From Haloplanus sp. (lineage in GTDB: Archaea; Halobacteriota; Halobacteria; Halobacteriales; Haloferacaceae), in contig NZ_JAQCNJ010000026.1 of NCBI RefSeq assembly GCF_028275055.1, positions 1 through 61,624 on the forward strand: DNA of 61,624 nt, in the 5' to 3' direction. The notes under the pieces were generated by a model. It searched no databases. It worked only from the letters and a program-made list of their open reading frames with translations, and was not told where the DNA came from. This document shows, one piece after another, positions 41,659 through 50,450 of this stretch. Positions within the stretch are counted from its first letter, which is position 1. Each line of letters begins with the position of its first letter. A program made the translations under genes and the position numbers.

Positions 41659-42690
41659 CTACTCTATCGCGACGTGTTCGGACTCCTCGTTGAGCGCGAG
41701 ATTGGCGGCGATTTCCGCGTTTCGCATCGCGTACTGTGCGGTTTGTTGGAGGCTGACGAGCACCTCGCGGGTCCGCAGGAGTTCGACCTTCGTCATGTCC
41801 GGGAGGTCCTTGATGATCTCGAGTTCACGGTCGCTGATCTCCTCGAACATCCGCCCGACTGCGGTGGCCTTGTCGTACTCGCGTTCGACGACCGCCTCGA
41901 CGGCCGTCGCCGTGATCTCGTCGACCTGTTCGGTGTAGTCGCGGATGCGTCGCATCATCGAGCCGTCGATGTCGAGGGTGTTGTTCGTCGCATCAAGGGC
42001 GATGTTGCCGATGTCCTCGGCGTTGTCCGCGGTGAGTTCGAGATTCTTTGCCACCGACCGGTAGCTGATCAGCGGGAACCCGGATTCAAGCCCGACCGCA
42101 CGCGCGAGGTTCGGGTTCTGATACGCCATAAAGATCAGGCGAAGGAGGAGAACGAAGATCTTGTTCGCCTGTCGCTCCCGGTTCAGCGCCCGTTCGGCCA
42201 GATCAGCGTTGCCGTGGGCGATGGCTTTCACCGACTCGTTTCGCATCGTTCCCCCGGTGTTTTCGAGGCGTTCGAGAAGGTTGTCGAGCGTGAAATCCTC
42301 GGGGTCGACCGAGCACCGGATTGCGATCCGTTCGGGCGTCTCCTCAATGACACCGAGACCCATCAGTTGGGTCTCGGCCCGGTAGACGGCGTTGATGTGT
42401 TCGCTGTCGAGCGCGCCCTCCGATTTCGTGATGTGGATGACGCGTCGCCCGAGAACGTATTGGGCGACGATGGCGCGTTCAAGCGCTCCTGCGTTGAGGT
42501 TGTCGGCGTTGATCGTCGCGGTCGACCCCTCGGTGCTCGCCGACTCCGTAAGAACGGTCAGTGTCCCCTTCCCGCCCATCCGAAGGGACACCTCGTCGCC
42601 CTTCTCAACGTCGTGTTCTTTGGCCCACTCCGCTGGGAGCGTCATCGCCAGCGTCGACGGTCCCAGCTGTTGTACTTTTCGTGTTTCCAT
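41659..42690 (-). CDS. phoU: PhoU-like phosphate uptake regulator with AbrB domain
   Basis: A 343-residue protein. Residues 1-45 are a SpoVT/AbrB-type DNA-binding domain (METRKVQQLGPSTLAMTLPA, then GDEVSLRMGG). Two PhoU three-helix units follow from about residue 115, with conserved DNAEDIGNIALDATNN and RIRDYTEQVDEITATAVEA. In haloarchaea such fusions accompany phosphate-control functions. No pst transporter is adjacent. The ATG at 42690 was chosen because upstream sequence contains a TATA box and nested palindromes. It ends 6 bases from the convergent LEA-like gene. Confidence 0.88.
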   Translation of the reverse strand: METRKVQQLGPSTLAMTLPAEWAKEHDVEKGDEVSLRMGGKGTLTVLTESASTEGSTATINADNLNAGALERAIVAQYVLGRRVIHITKSEGALDSEHINAVYRAETQLMGLGVIEETPERIAIRCSVDPEDFTLDNLLERLENTGGTMRNESVKAIAHGNADLAERALNRERQANKIFVLLLRLIFMAYQNPNLARAVGLESGFPLISYRSVAKNLELTADNAEDIGNIALDATNNTLDIDGSMMRRIRDYTEQVDEITATAVEAVVEREYDKATAVGRMFEEISDRELEIIKDLPDMTKVELLRTREVLVSLQQTAQYAMRNAEIAANLALNEESEHVAIE

Positions 42691-42723
42691 ACCACACGTA
42701 ATCCGGCCGATGACCTTAATCTT

Positions 42724-42754
42724 CACCATCGGGCATAATATACGATGAATGGTG
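42724..42754. promoter_or_regulatory. Nested inverted repeats around the phoU TATA box
   Basis: Outer arms CACCAT and ATGGTG and inner arms CATCG and CGATG are both centred on the TATA-like CATAATATAC (42734-42743). Symmetry at two levels around a core promoter suggests a dimeric regulator. It is 34-64 bases before the ATG. Autoregulation by the AbrB domain is one option. Confidence 0.5.
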
Positions 42755-42770
42755 TTGATGTCCGGCGGTT

Positions 42771-43829
42771 TCAGGCAACCTCCAGCAGTCGGGACTCGAA
42801 GCGGCCGACGCGGACGCGGGCCCACCCGCGGAGTTCCGCGTCTAAGTCCGGGTCGTCGGTGTCGACTCGGAGTCGGCCGATGTCGTCGAGTTTCGTCCGC
42901 GAGGCGACGATTTCGACCTCGCACCGGCGGATAACCGCCGGGGAGAGCTGTGGATTACCCCGGCCGAAAACGAAGCCCTGCCCGCCGATGGGCGAGACCA
43001 CGATCACGTTGCGCTCGCCCAAGCAGTCGAGGATCTCCGACTCGCTCGCGTCCGCCGCAAGCACCTCGCCGTTGCGCCACACGTCGACCCCAAGCGACGA
43101 GCCCTCGAACCCGAGCGCCGTCTTGATCGCGCCGACGGTGCTTCCCGGTGCGAGGACGTATGTCACCTCGGGGTCGACCTCGGCGGCGAATCCCTCGGCC
43201 AGCGATTCGACGTTGCCACTTCCCGTCTGTTTCGACGACTGGAGGTCCTCGCCGACGGGGACGGTTGCGACCGCGCGGAGTTCCGGGTCGACCGATCCCT
43301 CGCGGTAGGCGTCCTCGTCGATGTCGATCACCTCGCGGCGCTCGGTCCGCTCGAAGGTCGCGATCACATCGGCGGCGTCCTCCGGCGAGACGGCAAAAAC
43401 CGAGGAGTACACTTTGACACCTGCGGGCACACCGAGAATCGGCACGTCGGTCCCGGAGAGTGCGTCCGCAACGTCCGCGGCCGTGCCATCGCCGCCGACG
43501 AAACAGACCACGTCGACGTCCGCCTCAACGAACGCCTCGGCCGCCGCCCGCGTGTCGGAGGCACCCGTCTCCGGTCCAGAAGGCTCTCCCAGCACGTCGG
43601 GGTCGTAGCCCGCCTCCCGGGCGAGCGCCGCGCCCATCGGATCGCCCCAGGTCGAAAGCGCCACGTCGTCGACACGGGCGGCGATGGCCGCGAGCGAACG
43701 GGCCGCCCGGTCCGGCGCTCGGGGGGCGGCCCCCCGCTCGCGGGCCTCCTCGACTTTCCCGTCCGTTCCTTTCAGGCCGACCCGTCCGCCCATGCCGGCG
43801 ATGGGGTTGACCACGAACCCGAGTCGCAT
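42771..43829 (-). CDS. ATP-NAD kinase family protein
   Basis: A 352-residue protein of the NAD kinase-like superfamily. The N-terminus reads FVVNPIAGMGGRVGLKGTDG, and the nucleotide motif is CFVGGDGTAADVADAL near residue 110, followed by GVPAGVKVYSSVFAVSP. The C-terminal part contains VLAPGSTVGAIKTALGFEG and VVSPIGGQGFVFGRGNPQLS. It belongs to the long subgroup (related to AcoX proteins) and is not the main NAD kinase, so NAD phosphorylation is uncertain. It is upstream of phoU on the same strand, with an 80-base gap that holds a separate promoter. Confidence 0.85.
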   Translation of the reverse strand: MRLGFVVNPIAGMGGRVGLKGTDGKVEEARERGAAPRAPDRAARSLAAIAARVDDVALSTWGDPMGAALAREAGYDPDVLGEPSGPETGASDTRAAAEAFVEADVDVVCFVGGDGTAADVADALSGTDVPILGVPAGVKVYSSVFAVSPEDAADVIATFERTERREVIDIDEDAYREGSVDPELRAVATVPVGEDLQSSKQTGSGNVESLAEGFAAEVDPEVTYVLAPGSTVGAIKTALGFEGSSLGVDVWRNGEVLAADASESEILDCLGERNVIVVSPIGGQGFVFGRGNPQLSPAVIRRCEVEIVASRTKLDDIGRLRVDTDDPDLDAELRGWARVRVGRFESRLLEVA

Positions 43830-43910
43830 ACCGGTTGTAGGGGACGGCGGGGAAAAAGCGACGCGACTGGGTGATGAAAGCTTAACCCACTGCCACCGAT
43901 ACCACTTGAT

Positions 43911-44030
43911 ATGCTCCCGCTTTTCATGTTGCAGACCGAGGAGCCTCTCCCCATCGCGGAAGCCGGCCTGGCCGTACTACTCGCCAGTCTCGCGTTGACG
44001 ATTCTCTGGCTGTTGTATCTCGGTCGCTAG
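43911..44030 (+). CDS. 39-residue single-helix membrane peptide
   Basis: A microprotein: MLPLFMLQTEEPLPIAEAGL followed by AVLLASLALTILWLLYLGR, one clear membrane helix with a positive end. A TATA-like AAGCTTAACCC at 43877-43887 is about 27 bases upstream, fitting leaderless expression from the first ATG; a second Met at 43926 is possible. The stop is one base from the convergent CinA-like gene. Its precise fit between two genes plus the promoter supports a real gene. Function unknown. Confidence 0.65.
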   Translation: MLPLFMLQTEEPLPIAEAGLAVLLASLALTILWLLYLGR

Positions 44031-44031
44031 G

Positions 44032-44718
44032 TTATGCGGGGTCGACCCGCTCGCGAAGCCATGCGGCCGCCGCCGCCGCCGTCTCCGGGTCCCCCGCCGT
44101 TAGTTTCAGGCGAACGTCGTCGCCGGGGTAGCTTCCCACGGTCACGTCGAACTCCTCCCGGACGGTCTCGATTCGATCGATGAGCGCACTCTCCGGTTCG
44201 GCCGTTCGCACCACCTCGACGTGAGTGTGGTCGCCCTCGAACTCCTCGGCGACCTCCTCGAACATCGCCTTCATCTCGCCGGGGACACCCGGCAGAACGT
44301 ACACCCGATCGAGCGCCGCCCCCGGCGCGACGCCTTCGGGGTTGGGGAGCATCCGAGCGCCGGCCGGAAGGTGTGTCGTGCCCTCGGTGAGGTCAGCGGC
44401 GGCGTAGTCGGTGTGTTCGACCAGCCACTCCTCGGCCGCCTCGCTGTGGACCACCTCGCGGCCGAACGCCGTGGCGACACCGTCCATTGTCATGTCGTCG
44501 TGGGTCGGCCCGACCCCACCGGTGACGAGAACGGCATCGTACTCCGCGCGATACTCGTTGATGACACGCGCGATGTCGGCGATGCGGTCCGGAACCGTGG
44601 TGATTCGCTCGACCGAGACACCGCGCTCGTCGAGGCGGTTACAGAGCCACGAGGCGTTCGTGTCGACCGTGTCCCCGGAGAGTAGTTCGTCGCCGACGGT
44701 GACGACCGCAGCTCGCAT
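44032..44718 (-). CDS. CinA/MoaB-type competence-damage domain protein
   Basis: A 228-residue protein with the molybdopterin-binding fold of CinA N-terminal domains: AAVVTVGDELLSGDTVDTNA, AVLVTGGVGPTHDDMTMDGV and VYVLPGVPGEMKAMFEEVAE. The C-terminal nicotinamide-deamidase domain of bacterial CinA is absent, as is usual in archaea. Possible activity is hydrolysis of damaged pyridine nucleotides such as ADP-ribose; this is family knowledge, not seen. It is next to, but 87 bases from, the tfe cluster on the same strand. Confidence 0.88.
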   Translation of the reverse strand: MRAAVVTVGDELLSGDTVDTNASWLCNRLDERGVSVERITTVPDRIADIARVINEYRAEYDAVLVTGGVGPTHDDMTMDGVATAFGREVVHSEAAEEWLVEHTDYAAADLTEGTTHLPAGARMLPNPEGVAPGAALDRVYVLPGVPGEMKAMFEEVAEEFEGDHTHVEVVRTAEPESALIDRIETVREEFDVTVGSYPGDDVRLKLTAGDPETAAAAAAWLRERVDPA

Positions 44719-44805
44719 ACACCGACGTATGCGACCGGGGTTGAAAACTGCCGTGACACCGGTCCGGCACCTAGAGACCGGTGACCGGTGTCGCCCGGCC
44801 CGATG

Positions 44806-45600
44806 TTACCCCATTCCGGGCGGCGGGTCGTCGCCGAACTCGTCGTCGGTTTCGACATCGAGGCCGAGTTCCTCGCGCTGTCGCCGGAGCGCATCGATAC
44901 GGCGCTTGTAATAGAACCCGCCGCCGACCCCAACGACAACCAACACCGCCGCCGCGGCGCCGAAGATCAGCAGGTCACGCTGGAGGTAGAACTGGACCGA
45001 GATGGCGTCGGCCTCGACACTCTCCCAGCGGACGATCCGCTGGTCACCGTCGGTCTCGACCTCGTAGCCGCGGGGGTCGGCCTGCCCGAACGGAAACACC
45101 GCGACGCGGCGGTTCGGCGGCAACACCACCGCGTACGACCCGTTGACGAACGCCGGGAGGCTGAATCGCTTGGGCGTACTGGAGGAGGTGAACGCGAGTT
45201 GGCCGCCACCGTCACTCGGGGCGTCGTCGGGCAGCGACACCGACACGCGCTCACGCGACCGGTTCACCGAGCCGCCGCGGGCAACGAGTTCCGTTCCCGA
45301 GATGATCGTGCCGTTGGGGTAGCGATACCGGACCGCCGACACCGGGATGGCGTTTCGGCCGCCGAAGCCATCGCGCCGGAACAACTCCATCGAAGGGTCG
45401 TCAAGGTCGTACACGGCTTGGAACCGGGCGTTCTCGGTGATCGTGATGTGGGCGTCGACGTCGTTGTCCCAAGCGTACTGCGACGGCGGCTCCTCGTCGA
45501 GTTGCTCGTCGGAGACCGGGCCCCCGGTAAAGAAGCCGGCACACCCCGACGTGAGGAGAAGAACGGCGAGCGCGAGCGGTATCAGGTAACGCCGATTCAT
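44806..45600 (-). CDS. Lipoprotein with C-terminal membrane helix (DUF5803-like)
   Basis: A 264-residue exported protein. The lipobox LLLTSGCAGF places lipidated Cys near residue 20. A beta-rich domain outside the cell follows (ARFQAVYDLDDPSMELFRRD, IPVSAVRYRYPNGTII). A single helix (LLIFGAAAAVLVVVGVGGGF) precedes a short charged cytoplasmic tail ending DPPPGMG. It starts at the base next to the DUF2110 gene's stop, so it is coupled to tfe. Function unknown. Confidence 0.85.
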   Translation of the reverse strand: MNRRYLIPLALAVLLLTSGCAGFFTGGPVSDEQLDEEPPSQYAWDNDVDAHITITENARFQAVYDLDDPSMELFRRDGFGGRNAIPVSAVRYRYPNGTIISGTELVARGGSVNRSRERVSVSLPDDAPSDGGGQLAFTSSSTPKRFSLPAFVNGSYAVVLPPNRRVAVFPFGQADPRGYEVETDGDQRIVRWESVEADAISVQFYLQRDLLIFGAAAAVLVVVGVGGGFYYKRRIDALRRQREELGLDVETDDEFGDDPPPGMG

Positions 45601-46272
45601 CTATCCGGGAATGACACATTTCAGCTCCGCGGGGAGGTACTCACCGACGCTGGCGAGCAGTCCCGGCGGGTCGGTCCCCTCGGCGCAAACGACGCTCTGT
45701 TCGAGCAGTCCCAGTCGCTCAACGGTGACGATATCGCGGGCGTGGCCCGCGCGGTTGGCCGTTGCCCGTACCTCGCCACGGGTGGCGCTGTTGACGTTCA
45801 GCCGACCGTTGTCGCCGCGGGCCCACCCGAACAGACGGTCGCGCTCGGCGTCGGCCAGACGCGGCGGCTCCCCGGCGATAAACTGCAGGGGGAGGTGCTG
45901 GACCAGCCCGAACCGGTCCCGAACCTGCGACGGCGACCCCGGTCCAAGCCCGAGTTCGTCGGCCGAGATCCGGATCCGCTCGCCGGCGTCGAGAACGATC
46001 CCCTCCTCGTCCCACGACTCCAAGGTCCCGACGTACGTCTCGCCGTTCTCGAAGCCGGTCCCGATGGTCCCCCACGCCTCGCCGAGGGCGTTTCGCGCAG
46101 CCACGGCGTCATCGCCGGTGATCGTCACGGAGACAAAGTCGTCGTGGCGGACGCCGACCTCCCACTCCACGTCGAGACCGCCAATCGCGTTGTCGATCAG
46201 TGCGTCCATCCCGTCGAGTGCCCGCCCGCGAGCGTCGCCGTCGACGTAACACTTGGTTGCGAGAACGACCAT
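45601..46272 (-). CDS. DUF2110 family protein of the tfe cluster
   Basis: A 223-residue soluble archaeal protein: MVVLATKCYVDGDARGRALD, VSVTITGDDAVAARNALGEA, GIVLDAGERIRISADELGLG. The centre looks like a small RNA- or protein-binding beta barrel. The family is limited to archaea and uncharacterised. Its ATG shares a base with the tfe stop (TGATG), so the two are translationally coupled. That linkage is known across euryarchaea and hints at a transcription-related role, which is inference. Confidence 0.85.
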   Translation of the reverse strand: MVVLATKCYVDGDARGRALDGMDALIDNAIGGLDVEWEVGVRHDDFVSVTITGDDAVAARNALGEAWGTIGTGFENGETYVGTLESWDEEGIVLDAGERIRISADELGLGPGSPSQVRDRFGLVQHLPLQFIAGEPPRLADAERDRLFGWARGDNGRLNVNSATRGEVRATANRAGHARDIVTVERLGLLEQSVVCAEGTDPPGLLASVGEYLPAELKCVIPG

Positions 46273-46796
46273 CAGCGGATGGCGTCCACGCTGAGTTCGT
46301 TTCGGAGCTCCTCGATGTGCCGTTCCGTCGCCTCGATGAGTTCGTCGTTCTCCATGGGTTCGAGCGGCGCCCCCGTCTCGGGACACTGGAAGTCAAACTC
46401 CATCGCCTCGCTGAACTCGAAGCGGATCCCCGCCGGTTCCGAGAGGTAGAACTCGTGGGTTCGCTCATACTCCAAGCGTTCCTCGAGCGCTTCGAGCAGG
46501 CGGTGCATCTCCTCCTCGAGGTTCTCCGGGATGTTCTCGTACTCGAACGTCCAGAGATACGTGAGCCAGCCGGAGTCCTCGTCACGGACGCGCCGGTACC
46601 GTGCGAGGTCGTTCTCGTAGAGAATAAAGAGGGCGCGGCGCACGTCGTTCAACTCCAGTTCGAGTTCTTCGGCGAGTTCCTCGTCTGTCACCTCGCCGTC
46701 CGGCGGCGCGGCGGCGACCGGCATCCCCGTCGGCCCGACGAGTTCGTGGAGGTACTTCTGAATCACCGGATCGCTCAGCAACTCCTCAAAAGCCAT
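46272..46796 (-). CDS. tfe: Transcription factor E (TFEalpha)
   Basis: Helps open promoters and stabilises RNA polymerase with TBP and TFB. The 174-residue protein has the N-terminal winged helix (VTDEELAEELELELNDVRRA, LFILYENDLARYRR, WLTYLWTFEYENIPENLEEE). The C-terminal zinc ribbon is degraded: the first expected Cys pair is replaced (FYLSEPAGIRFEF) and only one Cys (QCPETG) remains in the second. So zinc binding is probably lost. The ATG at 46796 was chosen since upstream sequence is arginine-rich. Confidence 0.93.
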   Translation of the reverse strand: MAFEELLSDPVIQKYLHELVGPTGMPVAAAPPDGEVTDEELAEELELELNDVRRALFILYENDLARYRRVRDEDSGWLTYLWTFEYENIPENLEEEMHRLLEALEERLEYERTHEFYLSEPAGIRFEFSEAMEFDFQCPETGAPLEPMENDELIEATERHIEELRNELSVDAIR

Positions 46797-46870
46797 TGCA
46801 CCACGTTCGGAGCGGCGTCGATTTAAACGCCACGGTGCCGTCTGCCGCCGGTCGCGCGGTCCAGAACCGA

Positions 46871-47473
46871 TCAAGCGCGCTCGGGTTCGCCTTCGCGGTC
46901 CTCGTCGTTGCGCTCGGAGTCGGACTCGGAGTTGGACTCCGAGACACCATCTCGCCCACGGGCGAGTTCGGCGTCGATGTCGTCCTCAACGTCGTCCAGC
47001 GAGGCGACGGTGAGCACGTTGCCGCCGCCGGGGTCGACGACCAGTACCTCCGCCCCGACGGGGATCTCGCCGTCCATCGAGCGGGCGGCGTAGTTGGGGT
47101 CGAACCCACCGCTGTCGAGTTTCACCGCGCCGGACTGTGCGGTGACGTGTTCGGTCACACGTCCGGTCCGGCCACGGAGCGAATCGGAGTCGCTCGTCCG
47201 GCCGGCGGCCGCGTCGCCGTAGAAGTTGAACCGGCGGTAGCCAAGCAGCGCAAGGGCGCCGAAGGCGAAAACGAGAACGCCGAGTACGGCCGGCCCGGCA
47301 AGCGGGCCAAGCACCATTCCGGTGACGCCAGCGGCAAGCAGTGCGACCCCCAGCACGGCGAAGTGTGCCCCTGGGGCCATCGCCTCCGCGATAGAAAGGA
47401 CCAGCCCCGCCGCCACCAGCAACAGCGGGAGCGTCTCCGGGCCGAGTTCGACCCCCGTCTGTAGGGGTTCCAT
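46871..47473 (-). CDS. NfeD-like membrane protein
   Basis: A 200-residue protein with three or four N-terminal helices (TLPLLLVAAGLVLSIAEAMA, FAVLGVALLAAGVTGMVLGP, VLGVLVFAFGALALLGYRR), then an OB-fold NfeD domain (GRTGRVTEHVTAQSGAVKLD, IPVGAEVLVVDPGGGNVLTV), and an acidic tail. NfeD proteins partner with stomatins or membrane proteases in membrane quality control. No stomatin or NfeD-type protease is adjacent. A start 12 bases earlier (47485) is also possible. Confidence 0.88.
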   Translation of the reverse strand: MEPLQTGVELGPETLPLLLVAAGLVLSIAEAMAPGAHFAVLGVALLAAGVTGMVLGPLAGPAVLGVLVFAFGALALLGYRRFNFYGDAAAGRTSDSDSLRGRTGRVTEHVTAQSGAVKLDSGGFDPNYAARSMDGEIPVGAEVLVVDPGGGNVLTVASLDDVEDDIDAELARGRDGVSESNSESDSERNDEDREGEPERA

Positions 47474-47557
47474 GGGCACGACCATGCCAGAGGGTTTGGG
47501 CCGCGGGCGTTTATACTACCGGCTGTCGGCGGTGGCGGGGGTAGGGTCGAACCGCGA

Positions 47558-48067
47558 TCACCGCTCGGTCCCGTCGTCCGCGTCGACGGGCGGCGAGCCG
47601 TCACCGGCGTCGAGGAACCCGTGGTACGGACAGACGTACTCGTCCCGAATGAGCTGTTCGTCCACGATCTCGAGACCAACCTCGTCGAGGTCCTCGGCGA
47701 TACGGTTGAGGTCGTCGTGGTCCTCGCCGATGGCGTTGACGTACACGTTGCGCTTGCCGGTCATGATCTCGCGGACTGCGGTGACACCGTGGATCTTTCG
47801 GGCCTCGTTCGCGAGGCCGTCACGTTCGGTGACCGGAGCCGTACAGATGATCTTGGTGTACAACGGGTAGCCGGCCAGATCGTAGTCGATGTCGATGTGG
47901 TAGCCACGAATGATGCCGCTCTCCTCGAGTTTGTTGAGCCGCGTCCGAACGGTGCTTGACGACAGATCGAGTTGCTTTGCGATGTCGCTCGACGACGTCC
48001 GCCTGGCGTCCTGTTGGAGGTAGTAGAGAATCGACCGGTCGACGGAGTCGAGATCACCGTCTTTCAT
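47558..48067 (-). CDS. Lrp/AsnC family transcriptional regulator
   Basis: A 169-residue protein. The HTH covers SVDRSILYYLQQDARRTSSS, DIAKQLDLSSSTVRTRLNKL and EESGIIRGYHIDIDYD. The C-terminal RAM-type ligand domain follows (YPLYTKIICTAPVTERDGLA, HGVTAVREIMTGKRNVYVNA). It ends with an extra acidic tail. An AT-rich TATA region (AATAATATTTG) lies 21-33 bases before the ATG. The adjacent amino-acid permease on the same strand is a plausible target, though they are 205 bases apart. Confidence 0.9.
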   Translation of the reverse strand: MKDGDLDSVDRSILYYLQQDARRTSSSDIAKQLDLSSSTVRTRLNKLEESGIIRGYHIDIDYDLAGYPLYTKIICTAPVTERDGLANEARKIHGVTAVREIMTGKRNVYVNAIGEDHDDLNRIAEDLDEVGLEIVDEQLIRDEYVCPYHGFLDAGDGSPPVDADDGTER

Positions 48068-48272
48068 TACGTCATGCGTTTCGACACGACAAATATTATT
48101 ATTCTGGTCAACGGCCGGAGAGCCAACGCACCGCGTGGGCCATCCAAACGGTGACCGTCCACAGCCCAAAAACGGGCCACACGGCTCGGATGCCGGTCGT
48201 CGTGAACCGCCTTGCCGACACAGGTGCCGCCGGTCGTGCAGACAACAGTGGCGGGGACAACCGGCCGGACAG

Positions 48273-50450
48273 TCAGAAGACGAATCGTTCGAGCAGCCGA
48301 CGGCCGAGCGGCGGGCGGCGGTCCACCCGTGGATAGACCGTGACGGTCGTACAGCCGGGGTTCGGGACGAACGGGCCGTCACCGGAGAACGCGCCCCGGA
48401 GTCGACCGTCATCGCCACTGCGCACAAGAAGGTCGGGTGGGGACTGCGTTCCACCGTCGGTCCAGACGGTCCCGGACCGGATCGGCACCGACAGCGTCTC
48501 CGAAAGGTCGGTCCGGTAGTCGTCCATGGTGGTTCGGTGTTGTTCCGTCGTGTCGGCGCCGTCGGGGTACCACAGCGAGATGTAGCCGTCGTTCGCGCTC
48601 GCGACGGCCCCGGCAACGGTCACGGTCCGGGGCGAGAACGGGGTCCCGTCGCCTGCGAGAACGACGTGTTCGGGATCATCGTAACCGAGATTGTCGACGA
48701 GAAGCACGTTACACGGAGCGTGTCGGGCGACCCAATCGACGGGGTCACCGAGCAGTCGCGAGCGGAGACGGAGCGGTTCGTGTTCGGCAAGGATCGCGTC
48801 GATCTCGTGGCCCTCGGCGAAGTTGACGATAGCGTGTTTCGTGTCGTGGCTGACGACCTCGTCGGCTTCGACGTCGACGCCGACCTCGTCGGTGAGCGCC
48901 TCGATCCGCGTCTCGAAGGAGATATCGGTCGAGGACTGGACCGCGGCGGTCTCGGTGAGCGGTGCCTGATCCGGGATCTCTTCGAACCGGACCGCGACCA
49001 CGCGCCCGTCGTCGGGGCGCACGACATCGGCGGCCAAGGCGACGAGCGCTCGCTCGCGGTCGTGACCGATCTCCTTGGGGAGCGCGACGAGTATCTGGTG
49101 GGTGCCGTCCTTTGTCGCGTCGGCGACGTCGGTGAGGGCGTTTCGCCCGACCTGTCGTCGGATCGCGTCCGTTGCGACGCCCTCACGACGGACCCGCGGT
49201 CGGACGTAGGCGGCGTACCAGACGACGCTCCCGACCGTGATGACGAGGGCGCCGAGGAGCGCGACCGTCCCCATCTGTGTCAACAGGAGAACGCCCGTGA
49301 CTGCGCCGAAAACCTGCATCCACGGGTAAAGCGGCGAGGTGAAGGCAGGGTCGTACTCGGCGTTCCCCTCGCGGAACGCGACAACAGCGACGTTGATCAG
49401 CCCGAACACCATGATCTGAAAGGCACTTGCCAGCTTTGCGATGTCGAGGATCGGGACGAAGGCGATGAGTACCAACAGCACGGCCCCGGTAAGCGTGATC
49501 GAGGTGACCGGCGTACCGAACCGATCGCTGACACTCGACAACGATGGTGGGGCGAGGCCGTCTCGGCTCATCGCGAACGGATACCGCGACGAGGAGAGGA
49601 TGCCCGCGTTGGCCGTCGAGATGAGCGCGAGGATGGCTGCGAGGATCACCGCGACGACGCCGGCCTCCCCAAGCGTCACCTGCGCGGCGTCGGCGACCGG
49701 CGTGAGCGATCCGGCAATCGTCCCGGGATCGGTGATTCCGACCAGCACGGCGACGATAGCGACGTACAGGACGGTGGTAAAGGCGAGCGAGCCGAGAATG
49801 CCGAGCGGAATGTTCCGGCTCGGGTTCTCGACCTCCTCGGCGACGCTCGCGACTTTCGTGACACCGGCGTATGAGACAAACACCAGACCGGTCGCAGCGA
49901 GGAGGCCGCCGATCCCGTCCGCGAAGAAGTCGGCGTAGTTGGACGACTGCACGCCCGGGGCACTTCCGGCGGCGAACCACCCCAGCGCCGCCAGCATGAC
50001 GACGACGATACCGACCTGTAGTCTGCCGGTCTGTTTCGCGCCGATCAGGTTCACGAGGATCAGGAGTCCCGCCAGCCCGAGGGCGACCGGTTTCAACGGC
50101 AGGTCGAGGAGAAGAAGCAGGTATGGCACGCCGCCCACGAGCGCGAGCGCGCCTTTGAACGAGAGTGAGAACCACGTCCCGACGCCGGCGACCGTCCCGA
50201 GGAGTGGGCCCATCCCACGCTCGATGTAGATATACGTCCCCCCGGCTTCGGGCATCGCGGTGGCCATCTCCGATTTCGAGAGGGCGGCCGGCACCACAAG
50301 CAGTCCGGCGAGGAGGTACGCGAGGATCACCGCTGGGCCGGCGATCTTCAGCGCGAGCGCCGGCAGAATGAAGATGCCGCTCCCGATCATCGCGCCGATG
50401 CTGATGGCGAGCACCGACGGGAGTCCGAGGTCGCGTTCGAGTTCTTTCAT
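48273..50450 (-). CDS. APC-family amino-acid permease with two universal-stress domains
   Basis: A 725-residue transporter. Residues 1-430 form about 12 helices of the APC superfamily, with LGLPSVLAISIGAMIGSGIF in helix 1, GLVFVSYAGVTKVASVAEEV and STANAGILSSSRYPFAMSRD. From about residue 455, two cytoplasmic USP-like domains follow (THQILVALPKEIGHDRERAL to PCNVLLVDNLGYDDPEHV; then VVLAGDGTPFSPRTVTVAGA). Such fusions are typical of haloarchaeal cationic or neutral amino-acid permeases. The USP part may sense nucleotides. The substrate is not predictable here. Confidence 0.92.
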   Translation of the reverse strand: MKELERDLGLPSVLAISIGAMIGSGIFILPALALKIAGPAVILAYLLAGLLVVPAALSKSEMATAMPEAGGTYIYIERGMGPLLGTVAGVGTWFSLSFKGALALVGGVPYLLLLLDLPLKPVALGLAGLLILVNLIGAKQTGRLQVGIVVVMLAALGWFAAGSAPGVQSSNYADFFADGIGGLLAATGLVFVSYAGVTKVASVAEEVENPSRNIPLGILGSLAFTTVLYVAIVAVLVGITDPGTIAGSLTPVADAAQVTLGEAGVVAVILAAILALISTANAGILSSSRYPFAMSRDGLAPPSLSSVSDRFGTPVTSITLTGAVLLVLIAFVPILDIAKLASAFQIMVFGLINVAVVAFREGNAEYDPAFTSPLYPWMQVFGAVTGVLLLTQMGTVALLGALVITVGSVVWYAAYVRPRVRREGVATDAIRRQVGRNALTDVADATKDGTHQILVALPKEIGHDRERALVALAADVVRPDDGRVVAVRFEEIPDQAPLTETAAVQSSTDISFETRIEALTDEVGVDVEADEVVSHDTKHAIVNFAEGHEIDAILAEHEPLRLRSRLLGDPVDWVARHAPCNVLLVDNLGYDDPEHVVLAGDGTPFSPRTVTVAGAVASANDGYISLWYPDGADTTEQHRTTMDDYRTDLSETLSVPIRSGTVWTDGGTQSPPDLLVRSGDDGRLRGAFSGDGPFVPNPGCTTVTVYPRVDRRPPLGRRLLERFVF

